From assembly GCF_964332355.1 (NCBI RefSeq), contig NZ_OZ201293.1, positions 248,001 through 312,000 of the forward strand: 64,000 nt of DNA. The letters are read 5' to 3'. Position 1 is the first letter of the stretch. Each line of letters opens with the position of its first letter. A program made the translations under genes and the position numbers. The stretch is from Imbroritus primus (GTDB lineage: Bacteria > Pseudomonadota > Gammaproteobacteria > Burkholderiales > Burkholderiaceae). Below are positions 43,875-52,481 of the stretch, piece after piece. A model generated the notes under the pieces. It did no database searches. It worked only from the letters and a program-made list of their open reading frames with translations, and was not told the DNA's origin.

Positions 43875-44219
43875 TCAGGCGTTCAGCGCGGTCGGTGCGG
43901 ACTTGCCCGGGCGCAGCCAGCGCAGTGCGCGGCCCAGCTTGCGCAAGGCGGTCTGGTGCGCCCGGCTCGGGGCGATCAGGGCCAGCTTGACCGGCTTGGC
44001 GGCATCCGGCTGGACGCTCACCAGCAGGCGGTCACCCGCGAGCAGCGCCAGGTCGTCGCCGGCACGCAGCCAGTGGTCGCCGCCACGGCCGTCGATGGTG
44101 ATCCAGACGTCGATGCCAGCGGCGCATTCCAGGTGCAGTCGTTGGGCGCGCGCAACATGAAGCCAGCACGCCTCTCCAGGCCGCATCGTAAATACCGTCT
44201 TTGTGAACAATTCTTGCAT
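43875..44219 (-). CDS. DUF2917 family protein
   Basis: A 114-residue protein that starts MQELFTKTVFTMRPGEACWL, then runs through a beta-rich segment (GIDVWITIDGRGGDHWLRAG, then DLALLAGDRLLVSVQ) of the DUF2917 type, with a basic C-terminal tail. This looks like a small cupin-like fold. GGAG lies nine bases before the ATG at 44219. It is divergent from a LysR gene, with 198 bases between, and such adjacency suggests the LysR protein controls it. The function is unknown. Confidence 0.8.
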   Translation of the reverse strand: MQELFTKTVFTMRPGEACWLHVARAQRLHLECAAGIDVWITIDGRGGDHWLRAGDDLALLAGDRLLVSVQPDAAKPVKLALIAPSRAHQTALRKLGRALRWLRPGKSAPTALNA

Positions 44220-44374
44220 GGTGCGCGCTCCGTAGCGAGGGGCGAAACAGGGGCTGGTGGCGCACTCCGGTGGGGGCAGGTCTGGATGCAGGGCGGATGG
44301 CGCTTGGCTATGGAAGCATTCTAGGGGGCCATGTGACGGAATCAAAACGAGATATATTCGCGCTTTTTGCTAGT

Positions 44375-44380
44375 TATACT
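44375..44380 (+). promoter_or_regulatory. Possible -10 element of the LysR gene
   Basis: TATACT lies 38 bases before the LysR ATG in the LysR/DUF2917 divergent gap. The matching -35 region is poor (ATATAT at 17 bases), which would fit an activator-dependent or autoregulated promoter. Confidence 0.3.
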
Positions 44381-44417
44381 CACAAGAGACCGGTTTCCCG
44401 GGGCTTGGGAGATATCC

Positions 44418-45350
44418 ATGGATCTGCATCGCCTGCCGCCATTGTCTGCACTGCGCGCCTTTGCCGTGGCCGCGCGCTATGAGAGTTTTTCGACTGCAGC
44501 CAAGGCGTTGTTCGTCACCCACGGCGCGGTCAGTCATCAGATCCGCGCGCTCGAGGATGAACTTGGCGTGGCGTTGTTCGAACGCCACGGCAAGCGCGTG
44601 CGCCTCACCAGTGCTGGACGCAAGTACGCCGAGCGCGTCGACGAGGCACTGGTCCGCCTGGCCGAGGCGACACGGGCCGTGCGTGCCGGCAATCGCGACC
44701 ATCGCCTGACGATCAGCACCATGCCGTCATTCGCCGCCCGCTGGCTGACGCCGCGCATCGGCGAATTTATCGAGCAGCATCCGGAACTCGAGCTGGAACT
44801 GCTGTCGAGCCATACGCTGGTCGACTTCACGCGCGAGGACGTGGATGTGGCCATCCGCATGGGTAGCGGCCAGTACCCGGGTCTCTATGTGGAAAAACTG
44901 CTCGACGATGTGTTCTTTCCGGCCTGCAGCCCGACCTTTCGCGGTGGCCGCCTGCCGCAGAAGCCGGCCGACCTGCGTGGCATGACGCTGCTGCGTTCCG
45001 ACAACGAACCGTGGCGGCCCTGGTTCCAGGCGGCCGGACTGGATTGGGCCGAACCGCGCGGCGGTGCCATGTACGAGGATTCATCGCTGCTGTTGTTGGC
45101 GGCTGCTCAGGGGCAGGGTGTGGCGCTGGTGCGCAGTTCGCTGGCGTACAACGAGCTGGCCAGCGGCAAGCTCGTGCGCCTATTCGATATTGCCGTGCCG
45201 TGCCCGTGGGAATATTACTTCGTGTGTCCGCCGCCCTTGCTGGAGACGCCGAAGATGCAGGCGTTCCGCACGTGGCTGCTGCCGGCGTTCGCGGCGTTTG
45301 CGGAACAATTGGGAGAGGGTGGATACCACACGCCGGCGGACGGCGCGTGA
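44418..45350 (+). CDS. LysR-family transcriptional regulator (GcvA-like)
   Basis: A 310-residue LysR regulator. The winged helix-turn-helix (about 5-65) has LSALRAFAVAARYESFSTAA and VTHGAVSHQIRALEDELG, characteristic of the GcvA/AmpR subgroup. The effector domain (about 90-295) contains LTISTMPSFAARWLTPRIGE and DVAIRMGSGQYPGL. GGGAG precedes the ATG at 44418. It is divergent from the DUF2917 gene, its most likely target. The pair sits inside the DD-carboxypeptidase - DUF493 - lipB - lipA order. Confidence 0.92.
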   Translation: MDLHRLPPLSALRAFAVAARYESFSTAAKALFVTHGAVSHQIRALEDELGVALFERHGKRVRLTSAGRKYAERVDEALVRLAEATRAVRAGNRDHRLTISTMPSFAARWLTPRIGEFIEQHPELELELLSSHTLVDFTREDVDVAIRMGSGQYPGLYVEKLLDDVFFPACSPTFRGGRLPQKPADLRGMTLLRSDNEPWRPWFQAAGLDWAEPRGGAMYEDSSLLLLAAAQGQGVALVRSSLAYNELASGKLVRLFDIAVPCPWEYYFVCPPPLLETPKMQAFRTWLLPAFAAFAEQLGEGGYHTPADGA

Positions 45351-45356
45351 TCTTGC

Positions 45357-45387
45357 GCAGTGCCCGCCCGATCTGCGTGGGCACTGC
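45357..45387. terminator. Stem-loop between convergent LysR and DUF493 genes
   Basis: GCAGTGCCC (45357-45365) and GGGCACTGC (45379-45387) form a perfect 9-bp stem with a 13-base loop in the 49-base gap between converging genes. It lacks a T tract but is well placed as a bidirectional terminator. Confidence 0.6.
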
Positions 45388-45399
45388 ACAATGGCGTGC

Positions 45400-45711
45400 T
45401 CAGAGCACCACGCTGACCATCGGATGGGACGACAGCGCGCGATAGATGTCGTCCAGATGTTCCTGGCTGGTGGTCCAGACGGTGATCGTCAGGCCCAGGT
45501 AATTGCCGTTGCGCGAGGGACGCATCTCCACGCGCGTGGCATCGAACGACGCATCGAAGGTCTGTACCAGGGCGACGATGGTCTCCGCAAAGTCGTCCTG
45601 CATCTTCCCCATCACCTTGATGGGGAAGTGGCTCGGAAAATCGATCAGCGACGCGCGTGCCGGACCGCTCGCATCATCGGCGCCGCCCGGCTTGTCAGGG
45701 GTATTGGCCAT
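45400..45711 (-). CDS. DUF493 (YbeD) family protein
   Basis: A 103-residue cytoplasmic protein. After an unconserved N-terminus comes the YbeD-type ACT-like fold, with LIDFPSHFPIKVMGKMQDDF and SRNGNYLGLTITVWTTSQEH. AGGAGG precedes the ATG at 45711. It follows the DD-carboxypeptidase gene by 16 bases, the same order as dacA-ybeD in E. coli. The role of YbeD is not established, though its constant position next to lipB suggests a link to lipoylation. Confidence 0.88.
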   Translation of the reverse strand: MANTPDKPGGADDASGPARASLIDFPSHFPIKVMGKMQDDFAETIVALVQTFDASFDATRVEMRPSRNGNYLGLTITVWTTSQEHLDDIYRALSSHPMVSVVL

Positions 45712-45727
45712 GCTCGCCTCCTGAAAA

Positions 45728-46906
45728 TCAGCTGCGTTTGAACCACAGACGAATGGTATCCCACAGGCGGCCGAAGAACCCGGCTTCCTGCACGGCCTCG
45801 AGCGCGACCACGGGGAATTCGGCGACGGTATTGGTGCCATCCATCAGCTTGACCGTCCCCAGCTTCTGGCCCGGCGTGACCGGCGCGATGATCGTCTCGA
45901 CGCGCTCCAGTACCGGCTTCAGGCGGCCGCCGGTGCCCTTCGGCACCGACACGTAGGTGGCTTCCTGCACGCCGATCTTCACGCTGCCGGCCTTGCCCTT
46001 GTAGACCTCGGGCGTGGCGATGACTTCATCCTTGTTGTACAGGCGCAGGGTGTCGAAGAACTGGAAGCCGTAGTTCAGCACCTTCAGGCTTTCTTGCGCG
46101 CGGGCCTGTTCGCTGGCCGTGCCGAGCATCACCGACAGCAGGCGGCGCTTGCCGTCCGGCACATTCGACAGTGGCCGCTGCGCCGAAGACACGAGGCAAT
46201 AGCCGGCGGCCTTGGTGTGGCCGGTCTTCATGCCGTCGACGGTCGAGTCGATCCATAGCAGGCGGTTGCGGTTGGTCTGCTTGATGCCGTTGTAGGTGAA
46301 TTCCTTTTGCGAGTAGTACGCGTACAGGTCCGGGAAATCCTTGATCAGGTGCGAGGCCAGGATCGCCAGGTCGCTCGCCGTGGTGTAGTGGTCCGGGTCG
46401 GGCATGCCGGTGGTGTTCATGAAGCGCGTGCCCTTCATGCCCATGCGTTCGGCCTCGCGGTTCATCATCGAGACGAACACCTCTTCCGAGCCGGCCACGG
46501 CTTCGGCGAGCGCGATACAGGCATCGTTGCCGGACTGCACGATCATGCCCTGGATCAGGTCGGCGATGGTCACCGGCTTGTTCGGCTCGATGAACATGCG
46601 CGATTCCTCGCTCTTCACCTTGAGGATCGCCGTAGTCGGCGTCACGGTCTGGTCAAGCGTGAGCTTCTTTTCCTTCAGCGCCGCGAACACCAGGTAAGCG
46701 GTCATCAGCTTGGTCAGCGAGGCGGGCTCGATGCGCATGTCCGGGTTCTGCGAACCCAGCGTCTGGCCGCTGGTGACATCCAGCAGCAACCACGACTTGG
46801 CGGCAACCTGCGGGGCCGGAATGGCCTGGGCGATGGCGGCGGAGGTGCCGGACAGGAAGGCGGCGGCGGTGACGAGGGAAACGAGTCGGGCAACGGGTTT
46901 GAACAT
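45728..46906 (-). CDS. D-alanyl-D-alanine carboxypeptidase (PBP5/6-type)
   Basis: Periplasmic penicillin-binding protein that trims the terminal D-Ala from peptidoglycan stem peptides. The 392-residue precursor has a signal peptide (about 1-27), the active-site motif SLTK with Ser63 and Lys66, SGN at 125-127 and KTG at 227-229. The C-terminal PBP5-type domain ends in an amphipathic membrane-anchoring helix (FFGRLWDTIRLWFKRS). The ATG at 46906 gives the proper signal peptide. It begins the unit continued by DUF493. DacA and DacC types cannot be told apart here. Confidence 0.94.
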   Translation of the reverse strand: MFKPVARLVSLVTAAAFLSGTSAAIAQAIPAPQVAAKSWLLLDVTSGQTLGSQNPDMRIEPASLTKLMTAYLVFAALKEKKLTLDQTVTPTTAILKVKSEESRMFIEPNKPVTIADLIQGMIVQSGNDACIALAEAVAGSEEVFVSMMNREAERMGMKGTRFMNTTGMPDPDHYTTASDLAILASHLIKDFPDLYAYYSQKEFTYNGIKQTNRNRLLWIDSTVDGMKTGHTKAAGYCLVSSAQRPLSNVPDGKRRLLSVMLGTASEQARAQESLKVLNYGFQFFDTLRLYNKDEVIATPEVYKGKAGSVKIGVQEATYVSVPKGTGGRLKPVLERVETIIAPVTPGQKLGTVKLMDGTNTVAEFPVVALEAVQEAGFFGRLWDTIRLWFKRS

Positions 46907-46947
46907 GGAATCAGGCGTCGATGAAAATAAGGTGTTGACAAACAAAC

Positions 46948-47631
46948 TCACGCATCCTGCGTGGTGGCGGCGGCTGACGTGCCGGTGGCGGGCCACGCAC
47001 CGGCAATCACGCTGCGGATCAGGTGCAGTTTGCGGTGAAAGAAATGGTCGGCACCGGGAATCACGGTGACAGGCAGCTCCTGCGGGCGGGCCCAGTCGAG
47101 GACGCTAGCCAGCGGAACGGTATCGTCCAGTTCCCCATGGATGACAATGGTGTCGGCCGGGACGTCGGCGATATTCCAGCGCGAGGCAGCCGTGCCCACC
47201 AATGCCAGGCGTTCGGCGGGCGTGCCGCGTTGCGCCAACGTGCGCGCCACATGGCTGACCACGAAGGTGCCGAACGAAAAGCCGCCGAGCGCCAGTGGCA
47301 GCGTGGCGACATCGGGCGACCAGGCGGTCTGCTGGCGCATCCAGTCGAGCACGGCGAGCAGGTCCTCTTGCTCGCCAATGCCCTTGTCATGCTCGCCCGC
47401 ACTCTTGCCCACGCCACGGAAATTCGGACGCACGGTGGCATAGCCAAGTTGTACGAAGGTGCGCGCAAGCGTCTGGGCGACCTTGTTGTTCTTGGTGCCG
47501 GCAAACAGCGGATGCGGGTGGCCGATCAGCGCCAGGCCGCGCGAGGTGATACCGCCCGGGGGGAGGTCGATGGATAGGTCGATATCGCCGGCCGGGCCGG
47601 GAATGATGATTTCTCGGGTGTGAACGTTCAT
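46948..47631 (-). CDS. Alpha/beta hydrolase
   Basis: A 227-residue serine hydrolase of the compact alpha/beta fold. The nucleophile Ser119 is in GGFSFGTF, the aspartate in VIHGELDDTVPL and the histidine in PGADHFFHRKL. The start with GLALIGHPHPLFAGTKNNKV resembles YsgA/ dienelactone hydrolase-like cytoplasmic proteins seen in Burkholderiales. It lies 41 bases ahead of the DD-carboxypeptidase gene on the same strand. No signal peptide is present. The substrate is unknown. Confidence 0.87.
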   Translation of the reverse strand: MNVHTREIIIPGPAGDIDLSIDLPPGGITSRGLALIGHPHPLFAGTKNNKVAQTLARTFVQLGYATVRPNFRGVGKSAGEHDKGIGEQEDLLAVLDWMRQQTAWSPDVATLPLALGGFSFGTFVVSHVARTLAQRGTPAERLALVGTAASRWNIADVPADTIVIHGELDDTVPLASVLDWARPQELPVTVIPGADHFFHRKLHLIRSVIAGAWPATGTSAAATTQDA

Positions 47632-47709
47632 GTGCGAAAGCGCCGGATGGCGGGTTGCGCTGACGGCCCGTGCGGGCGCCGTCCTGCAGGCATGCGGTCA
47701 GCGGTCGAA

Positions 47710-48027
47710 CTAGCGGTCGATCATCAGCCGTTCGACCGGCTTGCCGTTGATCAGGTGACTGTCGATGATCTCGTCGATGTCCGACTGATCGACATAGGTG
47801 TACCACACGGCCTCGGGGTAGACCACCAGCACCGGCCCGAGTTCACAGCGATCGAGGCAGCCCGCCTTGTTGATGCGGATGCGGCCTTCGCCATTGATGC
47901 CGAGCTGCTTGCAACGCCGCTTGGCGTACTCCTGCATTTCCTTGGCACGAAAATCGGCGCAGCACTGCTCGCCGTCTTCACGCTCGTTCAGGCAGAAAAA
48001 AACGTGATGTGCGTAGTAATTGCTCAT
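47710..48027 (-). CDS. Thioredoxin-like [2Fe-2S] ferredoxin
   Basis: A 105-residue protein of the thioredoxin-fold 2Fe-2S ferredoxin family (NuoE/Shethna-like). Cysteines are at 12, 22, 23, 39, 57 and 61; the likely cluster ligands are Cys12, one of Cys22/23, Cys57 and Cys61 (AGCLDRCELGPV). The start MSNYYAHHVFFCLNERE is typical of the group. No good ribosome site precedes the ATG at 48027. The family has no firm partner. A solitary P450 lies 6 kb away, but nothing in the layout links the two. Confidence 0.88.
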   Translation of the reverse strand: MSNYYAHHVFFCLNEREDGEQCCADFRAKEMQEYAKRRCKQLGINGEGRIRINKAGCLDRCELGPVLVVYPEAVWYTYVDQSDIDEIIDSHLINGKPVERLMIDR

Positions 48028-48202
48028 AAGGAAAAGTCTGCGCGCCGCAGGGGGGCCGCAGGTACGGATGACTTGCGGGGCCCGACGGTGCCGATGGTGG
48101 GTGGCAAAGAAGGCATTATACGGTGCCGGGTATGACGTCCGTCTGACCTCTGCCGTGTCGGCACCGCGCTTCCGCCGTGTTCACGCCACGCTCATGCCGC
48201 AC

Positions 48203-48733
48203 TCATGCGGCACGTGTCAGCGCGGTTTCCAGCAGCTTGTGCAGGGCGTCCCACTCGGGTTCGCCGATATAGCGCTTGAGGATGCGGCCCTGCTTGTCGA
48301 CCACGAAGGTCGTCGGCGTCAGCTGCACCTGGCCGAAGGCCTTGGCGGCCGTGCCGTCCGAGTCCAGTGCGACATGGAACGGCAGGGCGCGCGTTTCGGT
48401 GAAGTTGGCGACATACATGGGCGGATCGTAGGACATTGCCACGGCGATGAATTCCAGGCCCTGGTCCTTGTACTTCTTGTACGTCTCGACCATCTGCGGC
48501 ATTTCCTTCACACAGGTCACGCAGCTCGTGGCCCAGAAGTTGACCATATAGACCTTGCCTTGCAGGTCCTTGGTCGCCAGCTTCTGGCCCGACAGCAGGG
48601 TGAAGGTCGCGGCAGGTGCATCGTTCCGGGGAGCGAACGCCTGGTAGCCGAACCAGCCCAGCAGCGCCACCACCAGGACGGCAAGGGGCACGAGCCAGGG
48701 ACGGCGGCTGGCGCGCGGGGACATCTGTGTCAT
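48203..48733 (-). CDS. TlpA/ResA-like membrane-anchored thioredoxin
   Basis: A 176-residue periplasmic redox protein. One membrane segment (about 14-33) anchors a TlpA-type thioredoxin fold with the catalytic pair Cys71-Val-Thr-Cys74 in NFWATSCVTCVKEMP and the cis-proline in LTPTTFVVD. GAGGTAAAG precedes the ATG at 48733. It follows another CxxC protein gene by nine bases, so the two may work in series. The role could be reduction of haem-related or metal-site cysteines; the sequence does not say. Confidence 0.88.
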   Translation of the reverse strand: MTQMSPRASRRPWLVPLAVLVVALLGWFGYQAFAPRNDAPAATFTLLSGQKLATKDLQGKVYMVNFWATSCVTCVKEMPQMVETYKKYKDQGLEFIAVAMSYDPPMYVANFTETRALPFHVALDSDGTAAKAFGQVQLTPTTFVVDKQGRILKRYIGEPEWDALHKLLETALTRAA

Positions 48734-48742
48734 TGCTTTACC

Positions 48743-49252
48743 TCAATCGGAAGCGGGCATTGTACCGTGGGCCCTGGCCAGTCGCTGACGTGACGCCGCA
48801 AGCGCCTGGTCCAGGTAGCCGCCATAGAACTCGGCGCTGACGCCGACCAGGCTGCCGGCGAGCGGCTGGCCAGCAGCGTCCAGGAACAACACTGTGGGCG
48901 CCAGGCGTACGTCCCGTGCGCGAGCCCAGCTCTGCGACGAGACCTGGCGGCCATCGAAATCGCGCAACATGCGCGAAGACATCATATCGACCTCGCGGAC
49001 CTCGATTTCGTTCCGTTCCAGCAGGGGTTGCAGATACTGCTGCCGGACAATGTGACAGTAGGGACACCGGGGCAGCGACACCATCACCACCAGCGGCTGG
49101 CCCCGCGCGGCAGCGGCGCGTCCGGCCGCCGCCAGGTCGTCGGCCATGGGCAGGCCGGCGGCTGACGCGTGGGCAGCACCGGCGAGCAAGATCAACCAGC
49201 CCAGCAGGATAGACAGGGCGGGACCGGCCAAGGGGATGGGGCGAGATGTCAT
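48743..49252 (-). CDS. Exported thioredoxin-fold protein
   Basis: A 169-residue protein with a signal peptide (about 1-32, ending GAAHASAAG) and a thioredoxin-like domain with Cys63-Pro-Tyr-Cys66 in SLPRCPYCHIVR. The CPYC pair and the downstream cis-proline region RLAPTVLFLD fit a SoxW/DsbE-like or thiol-reductase role in the periplasm. An ATG at 49285 would add 11 residues; neither start has a strong ribosome site. It is the first gene of the two-gene thioredoxin unit. Confidence 0.82.
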   Translation of the reverse strand: MTSRPIPLAGPALSILLGWLILLAGAAHASAAGLPMADDLAAAGRAAAARGQPLVVMVSLPRCPYCHIVRQQYLQPLLERNEIEVREVDMMSSRMLRDFDGRQVSSQSWARARDVRLAPTVLFLDAAGQPLAGSLVGVSAEFYGGYLDQALAASRQRLARAHGTMPASD

Positions 49253-49392
49253 GGCATGAGGAGTCAGTCGGCAACCGGCGATCATCGGCGCGCATCCAAT
49301 GTGGGTATCGCGGAAACCCGGCGTGTTTCCTCATGATACGGCGCGATGGCGATCCTGGCGGATAATAGCCCTTTTGCCGGTACCGTGCTGTC

Positions 49393-49983
49393 ATGTCCTT
49401 TCACCGTTTCTTCGCATCGACCCGCTGCCGCGCCGTGGCGGGACTTGCCCTGCTGGCCGCACTGGCAGCCTGTTCCCCCAAGTTCGACTGGCGTAGCCTG
49501 CATTCCAATGAGGGCGGCTACGTGGCCCTGTATCCCGGCAAGCCGAGCGCCGCATCCCGGCCAGTCGACATTGGCGGCAAGCGCATGCCCATGACCATGG
49601 AAGCGGCGCGTGTCGACGACACGCTGTTCGCCGTTGGCGTGGTGCAACTGGATGCTGATACGCCAGAAGCGCGGCGCGCGGCACTCGAGGCCATGCAGGC
49701 CGGTCTGTTCGCCAATCTCGGCAGCCGTGAGGCCAGTGCACCCGAGGTGAAGGAAATCGTGGTGCAATCGGCGGCGACGCCGCCTGTCCCGCTGCCCGGC
49801 GTGCAGATCCGCGTGAGCGGCGTGTCGGCGCAGGACAATACGCCACGACGCCTGACCGCACGGCTGGTCGCGCATGGCACGCGCGCCTATCAGGCGGTCG
49901 TGCTGGAGGCCGGCAAGACACAGCAGGATCCGGCATTCGAGGAGCATATCGACCAGTTCCTGCAGGGTTTCCATCCGTACTGA
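49393..49983 (+). CDS. Conserved lipoprotein, unknown function
   Basis: A 196-residue exported protein. The basic start and hydrophobic core end in the lipobox LAAC with Cys27, so it should be a lipoprotein. The mature part begins FDWRSLHSNEGGYVALYPGK and is mostly beta-type, with one helical segment (about 85-110). It has no further Cys and no recognised domain. The gene is divergent from the thioredoxin unit and followed by a LysE-type exporter. I recognise the type from related genomes as hypothetical only. Confidence 0.75.
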   Translation: MSFHRFFASTRCRAVAGLALLAALAACSPKFDWRSLHSNEGGYVALYPGKPSAASRPVDIGGKRMPMTMEAARVDDTLFAVGVVQLDADTPEARRAALEAMQAGLFANLGSREASAPEVKEIVVQSAATPPVPLPGVQIRVSGVSAQDNTPRRLTARLVAHGTRAYQAVVLEAGKTQQDPAFEEHIDQFLQGFHPY

Positions 49984-50113
49984 CAGGCGGCTCCTGAACG
50001 CAGCGATGGCGTGGGCAGCATGACATGGCTGGGAGCCGCAAGCGTTACCACGCGCCTGTGGATTGCCGGGCCCGTTTTCCGCTAAGCTGTGCGGATCCAT
50101 CAGGGAGACATGC

Positions 50114-50746
50114 ATGAGCGCGAGCGTATGGTTGGCCTATTTTGCAGCGTGCTGGGTGATCGCCATTTCGCCCGGCTCGGGCGCGGTGCTGTCGATGAGC
50201 CACGGACTGTCGTACGGCTTGCGGCAGACGTCGGCTACCATTCTTGGCCTGCAGGCCGGACTGGTGTTCATCCTGCTGGTCGCCGGCGGCGGACTTGGCG
50301 CGTTGTTGCTGGCCTCCGAAACCGCCTTCATGATCGTCAAGATCGTCGGTGCGCTCTATCTCATCTATCTTGGAATCCAGCAATGGCGTGCACCGGTCCA
50401 TGCCGGGCCGGAAGCCACGGTGCGCGTTGCGCCGATGTCGGCGCGACGGCGTTTCCTGATTGGCCTCTTGACCAATGCCACCAATCCCAAGGGCATCATC
50501 TTCATGGTGGCGGTCCTGCCGCAGTTCATCAATCCCAATCGCCCGCTGGCACTGCAGCTGCTCATCCTCGCGGTGACGATGTGCGCGGTCGACCTGGTGG
50601 TGATGCACAGCTATGCCTTGCTGGCCTCGCGCCTGCAGCGCTTCTTCCGCAACGTCCGCGCCATGCGCATCCAGAACCGCGTGTTTGGCAGCGTGCTGAT
50701 GGGGGTCGGCGCGGCGCTGTTCTTTATCAAGCGCCAGCCTGGCTGA
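50114..50746 (+). CDS. LysE-family exporter
   Basis: Inner-membrane amino-acid or small-molecule exporter, 210 residues with six predicted membrane segments. The start WLAYFAACWVIAISPGSGAV carries the family's SPGP-like loop (SPGSG), and LLTNATNPKGIIFMVAVLPQ is the second conserved stretch. AGGGAG precedes the ATG at 50114. No regulator adjoins it. The family usually exports basic amino acids, homoserine or threonine; which one cannot be told. Confidence 0.88.
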   Translation: MSASVWLAYFAACWVIAISPGSGAVLSMSHGLSYGLRQTSATILGLQAGLVFILLVAGGGLGALLLASETAFMIVKIVGALYLIYLGIQQWRAPVHAGPEATVRVAPMSARRRFLIGLLTNATNPKGIIFMVAVLPQFINPNRPLALQLLILAVTMCAVDLVVMHSYALLASRLQRFFRNVRAMRIQNRVFGSVLMGVGAALFFIKRQPG

Positions 50747-50761
50747 TCGCCTCGCGTCGCT

Positions 50762-52339
50762 TCACGCAACCGCAGCCTGTTCCGCGAGCCTGAAGCGCGC
50801 TACATCACCAGCCAGATCACCGGCCTGACGGTGCAGTAGCGCCGCGGCATGCGCCACGGTTTCAACCAGCGCAGCATTCTGTTGGGTAGTGCCGTGCATG
50901 TCGGTGACCAGTGTGCTGAGCGTACCGACACGGTCGGCCTGCGCCTGGCAGGTGGCGCGCATCTCCAGCGCCAGTCCGTGGCTCGATTGCACGGTCGAGG
51001 TGATGCGCTCCATCGCGGTATGCGCTTCGTGGGCCAGGCGCGCGCCATCAGCGATGCGTGCAGTCGAGGCGTGGATCACCCGCTGGATATCCTTGGCAGC
51101 GGTCGCGCTGCGTTGCGAGAGCGCGCGCACTTCATTGGCCACCACCGCGAAACCGTTGCCGTGTGCGCCCGCACGTGCGGCCTCGACGGCTGCATTGAGC
51201 GCGAGCAGATTGGTCTGGAAGGCAATACCTTCGATTTTGGCGACGATCTCCACGATATCGCGCGACTGCGCGTGCACGCGTGTCATCGTATCCGCCATCT
51301 GGCGCACCACGGCATGTCCATCGTGCGCGACGGTCAGGGCATTGCCGGAGATGTCGGCGACGGTTTCCGCATTGGACGCCAGTTCACGCACGCCGTCGGC
51401 GAGCACCGCCATGCTGGCCGATGCCTGATGCAATGCCGCGGCTTGCCGTTCGGTGCGCGATGCCAGGTCGCGGTTGCCGCTGGCGATCTCTTCCGAGGCG
51501 GTCAGCAGGGCGTCCGACGAATGGCGGATGCGGCGCACGATATCCGCCAGGCAGCGCCGCATCTGCGCGAGGAAGTACATCACGCTGTGCGTGTCGCGCG
51601 GGTGCAGGGCGACGCCCTGCGTCAGGTTGCCCGCCGCGATGTGGTTGGCGATGGCTGAAGCCTCATGCAGCTCGCCACCGAGCGCGCGCGCCATGTGCCG
51701 GGCACACAACCACGCCAGGATGGAGGCGGCGCACAGGCTTGCGGCCAGCAGCCCGATCATGATGGCCTGGGCGATGGACTGTTGCCGTGCCGCTGCGGCC
51801 AGCGTCAGATTGGCGCCGGCTTCCTGTGCCGCCTTGCGCTGGTGCGCAATCGTGGCCAGCGCATCGAGCGCAGCGGAGACAAAGTGGCCTTCCACCGAGA
51901 CGCTGCTGTCGAACAGCAATGGATCGAACGGCTGCGCCTTGACCAGCGCGACATAGCGTTGCAGCACATCGCCAGCTTCCTGACGCGCCTTGGCCAATGG
52001 CGCCGCGGCTGCCTCACCGGCTGCCGTTCGCAGCGTCTCGATGGCGGCGTCGAGCTTCGCCAGATGCGTACCGATGGCGCTGTTCGCGGCATCGCGCTCC
52101 TCGCCGCTGGTGCCCGCCACCAGCTGCAGCTGCGCGCGGCCCAGGCTGGCGATGGCGGATTGCGCGCGTTCGGCAGCCAGTGCGCCGGCCATGTCGTGGT
52201 GGTGCAAGCGATCGGTCATGCGTCGCACTTCGATCAGGCTGACGATGCCGGTGATCGCGACCACGGCGCCAAAGATATAGATCAGGGCGAATGCGAGCCA
52301 GAGACGATGCGCCACTCGCAGGCGCTTGAGCCAATGCAT
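50762..52339 (-). CDS. Methyl-accepting chemotaxis protein
   Basis: Membrane chemoreceptor of 525 residues. Membrane segments at about 13-36 and 190-214 enclose a periplasmic helical-bundle sensor. A short HAMP-like region follows, then the signalling domain with the highly conserved tip IAFQTNLLALNAAVEAARAG and FAVVANEVRALSQRS. AAAGGAC precedes the ATG at 52339. There is no C-terminal pentapeptide for CheR tethering. No che genes are in the window. The ligand is unknown; the sensor is the 4HB type rather than PAS or Cache. Confidence 0.93.
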   Translation of the reverse strand: MHWLKRLRVAHRLWLAFALIYIFGAVVAITGIVSLIEVRRMTDRLHHHDMAGALAAERAQSAIASLGRAQLQLVAGTSGEERDAANSAIGTHLAKLDAAIETLRTAAGEAAAAPLAKARQEAGDVLQRYVALVKAQPFDPLLFDSSVSVEGHFVSAALDALATIAHQRKAAQEAGANLTLAAAARQQSIAQAIMIGLLAASLCAASILAWLCARHMARALGGELHEASAIANHIAAGNLTQGVALHPRDTHSVMYFLAQMRRCLADIVRRIRHSSDALLTASEEIASGNRDLASRTERQAAALHQASASMAVLADGVRELASNAETVADISGNALTVAHDGHAVVRQMADTMTRVHAQSRDIVEIVAKIEGIAFQTNLLALNAAVEAARAGAHGNGFAVVANEVRALSQRSATAAKDIQRVIHASTARIADGARLAHEAHTAMERITSTVQSSHGLALEMRATCQAQADRVGTLSTLVTDMHGTTQQNAALVETVAHAAALLHRQAGDLAGDVARFRLAEQAAVA

Positions 52340-52481
52340 GAAAGTCCTTTCATCGAAAATGCGGAGGCACCTTGCAGTGCCTGCAGCCTTACGACGAAAG
52401 CGACGTGGAACTTGAATTTGTCACGAAAGATTCACACGGCATGGCGCGCCTGCCGGCCATGGGTGCGTTTGGCTGGCGCAT

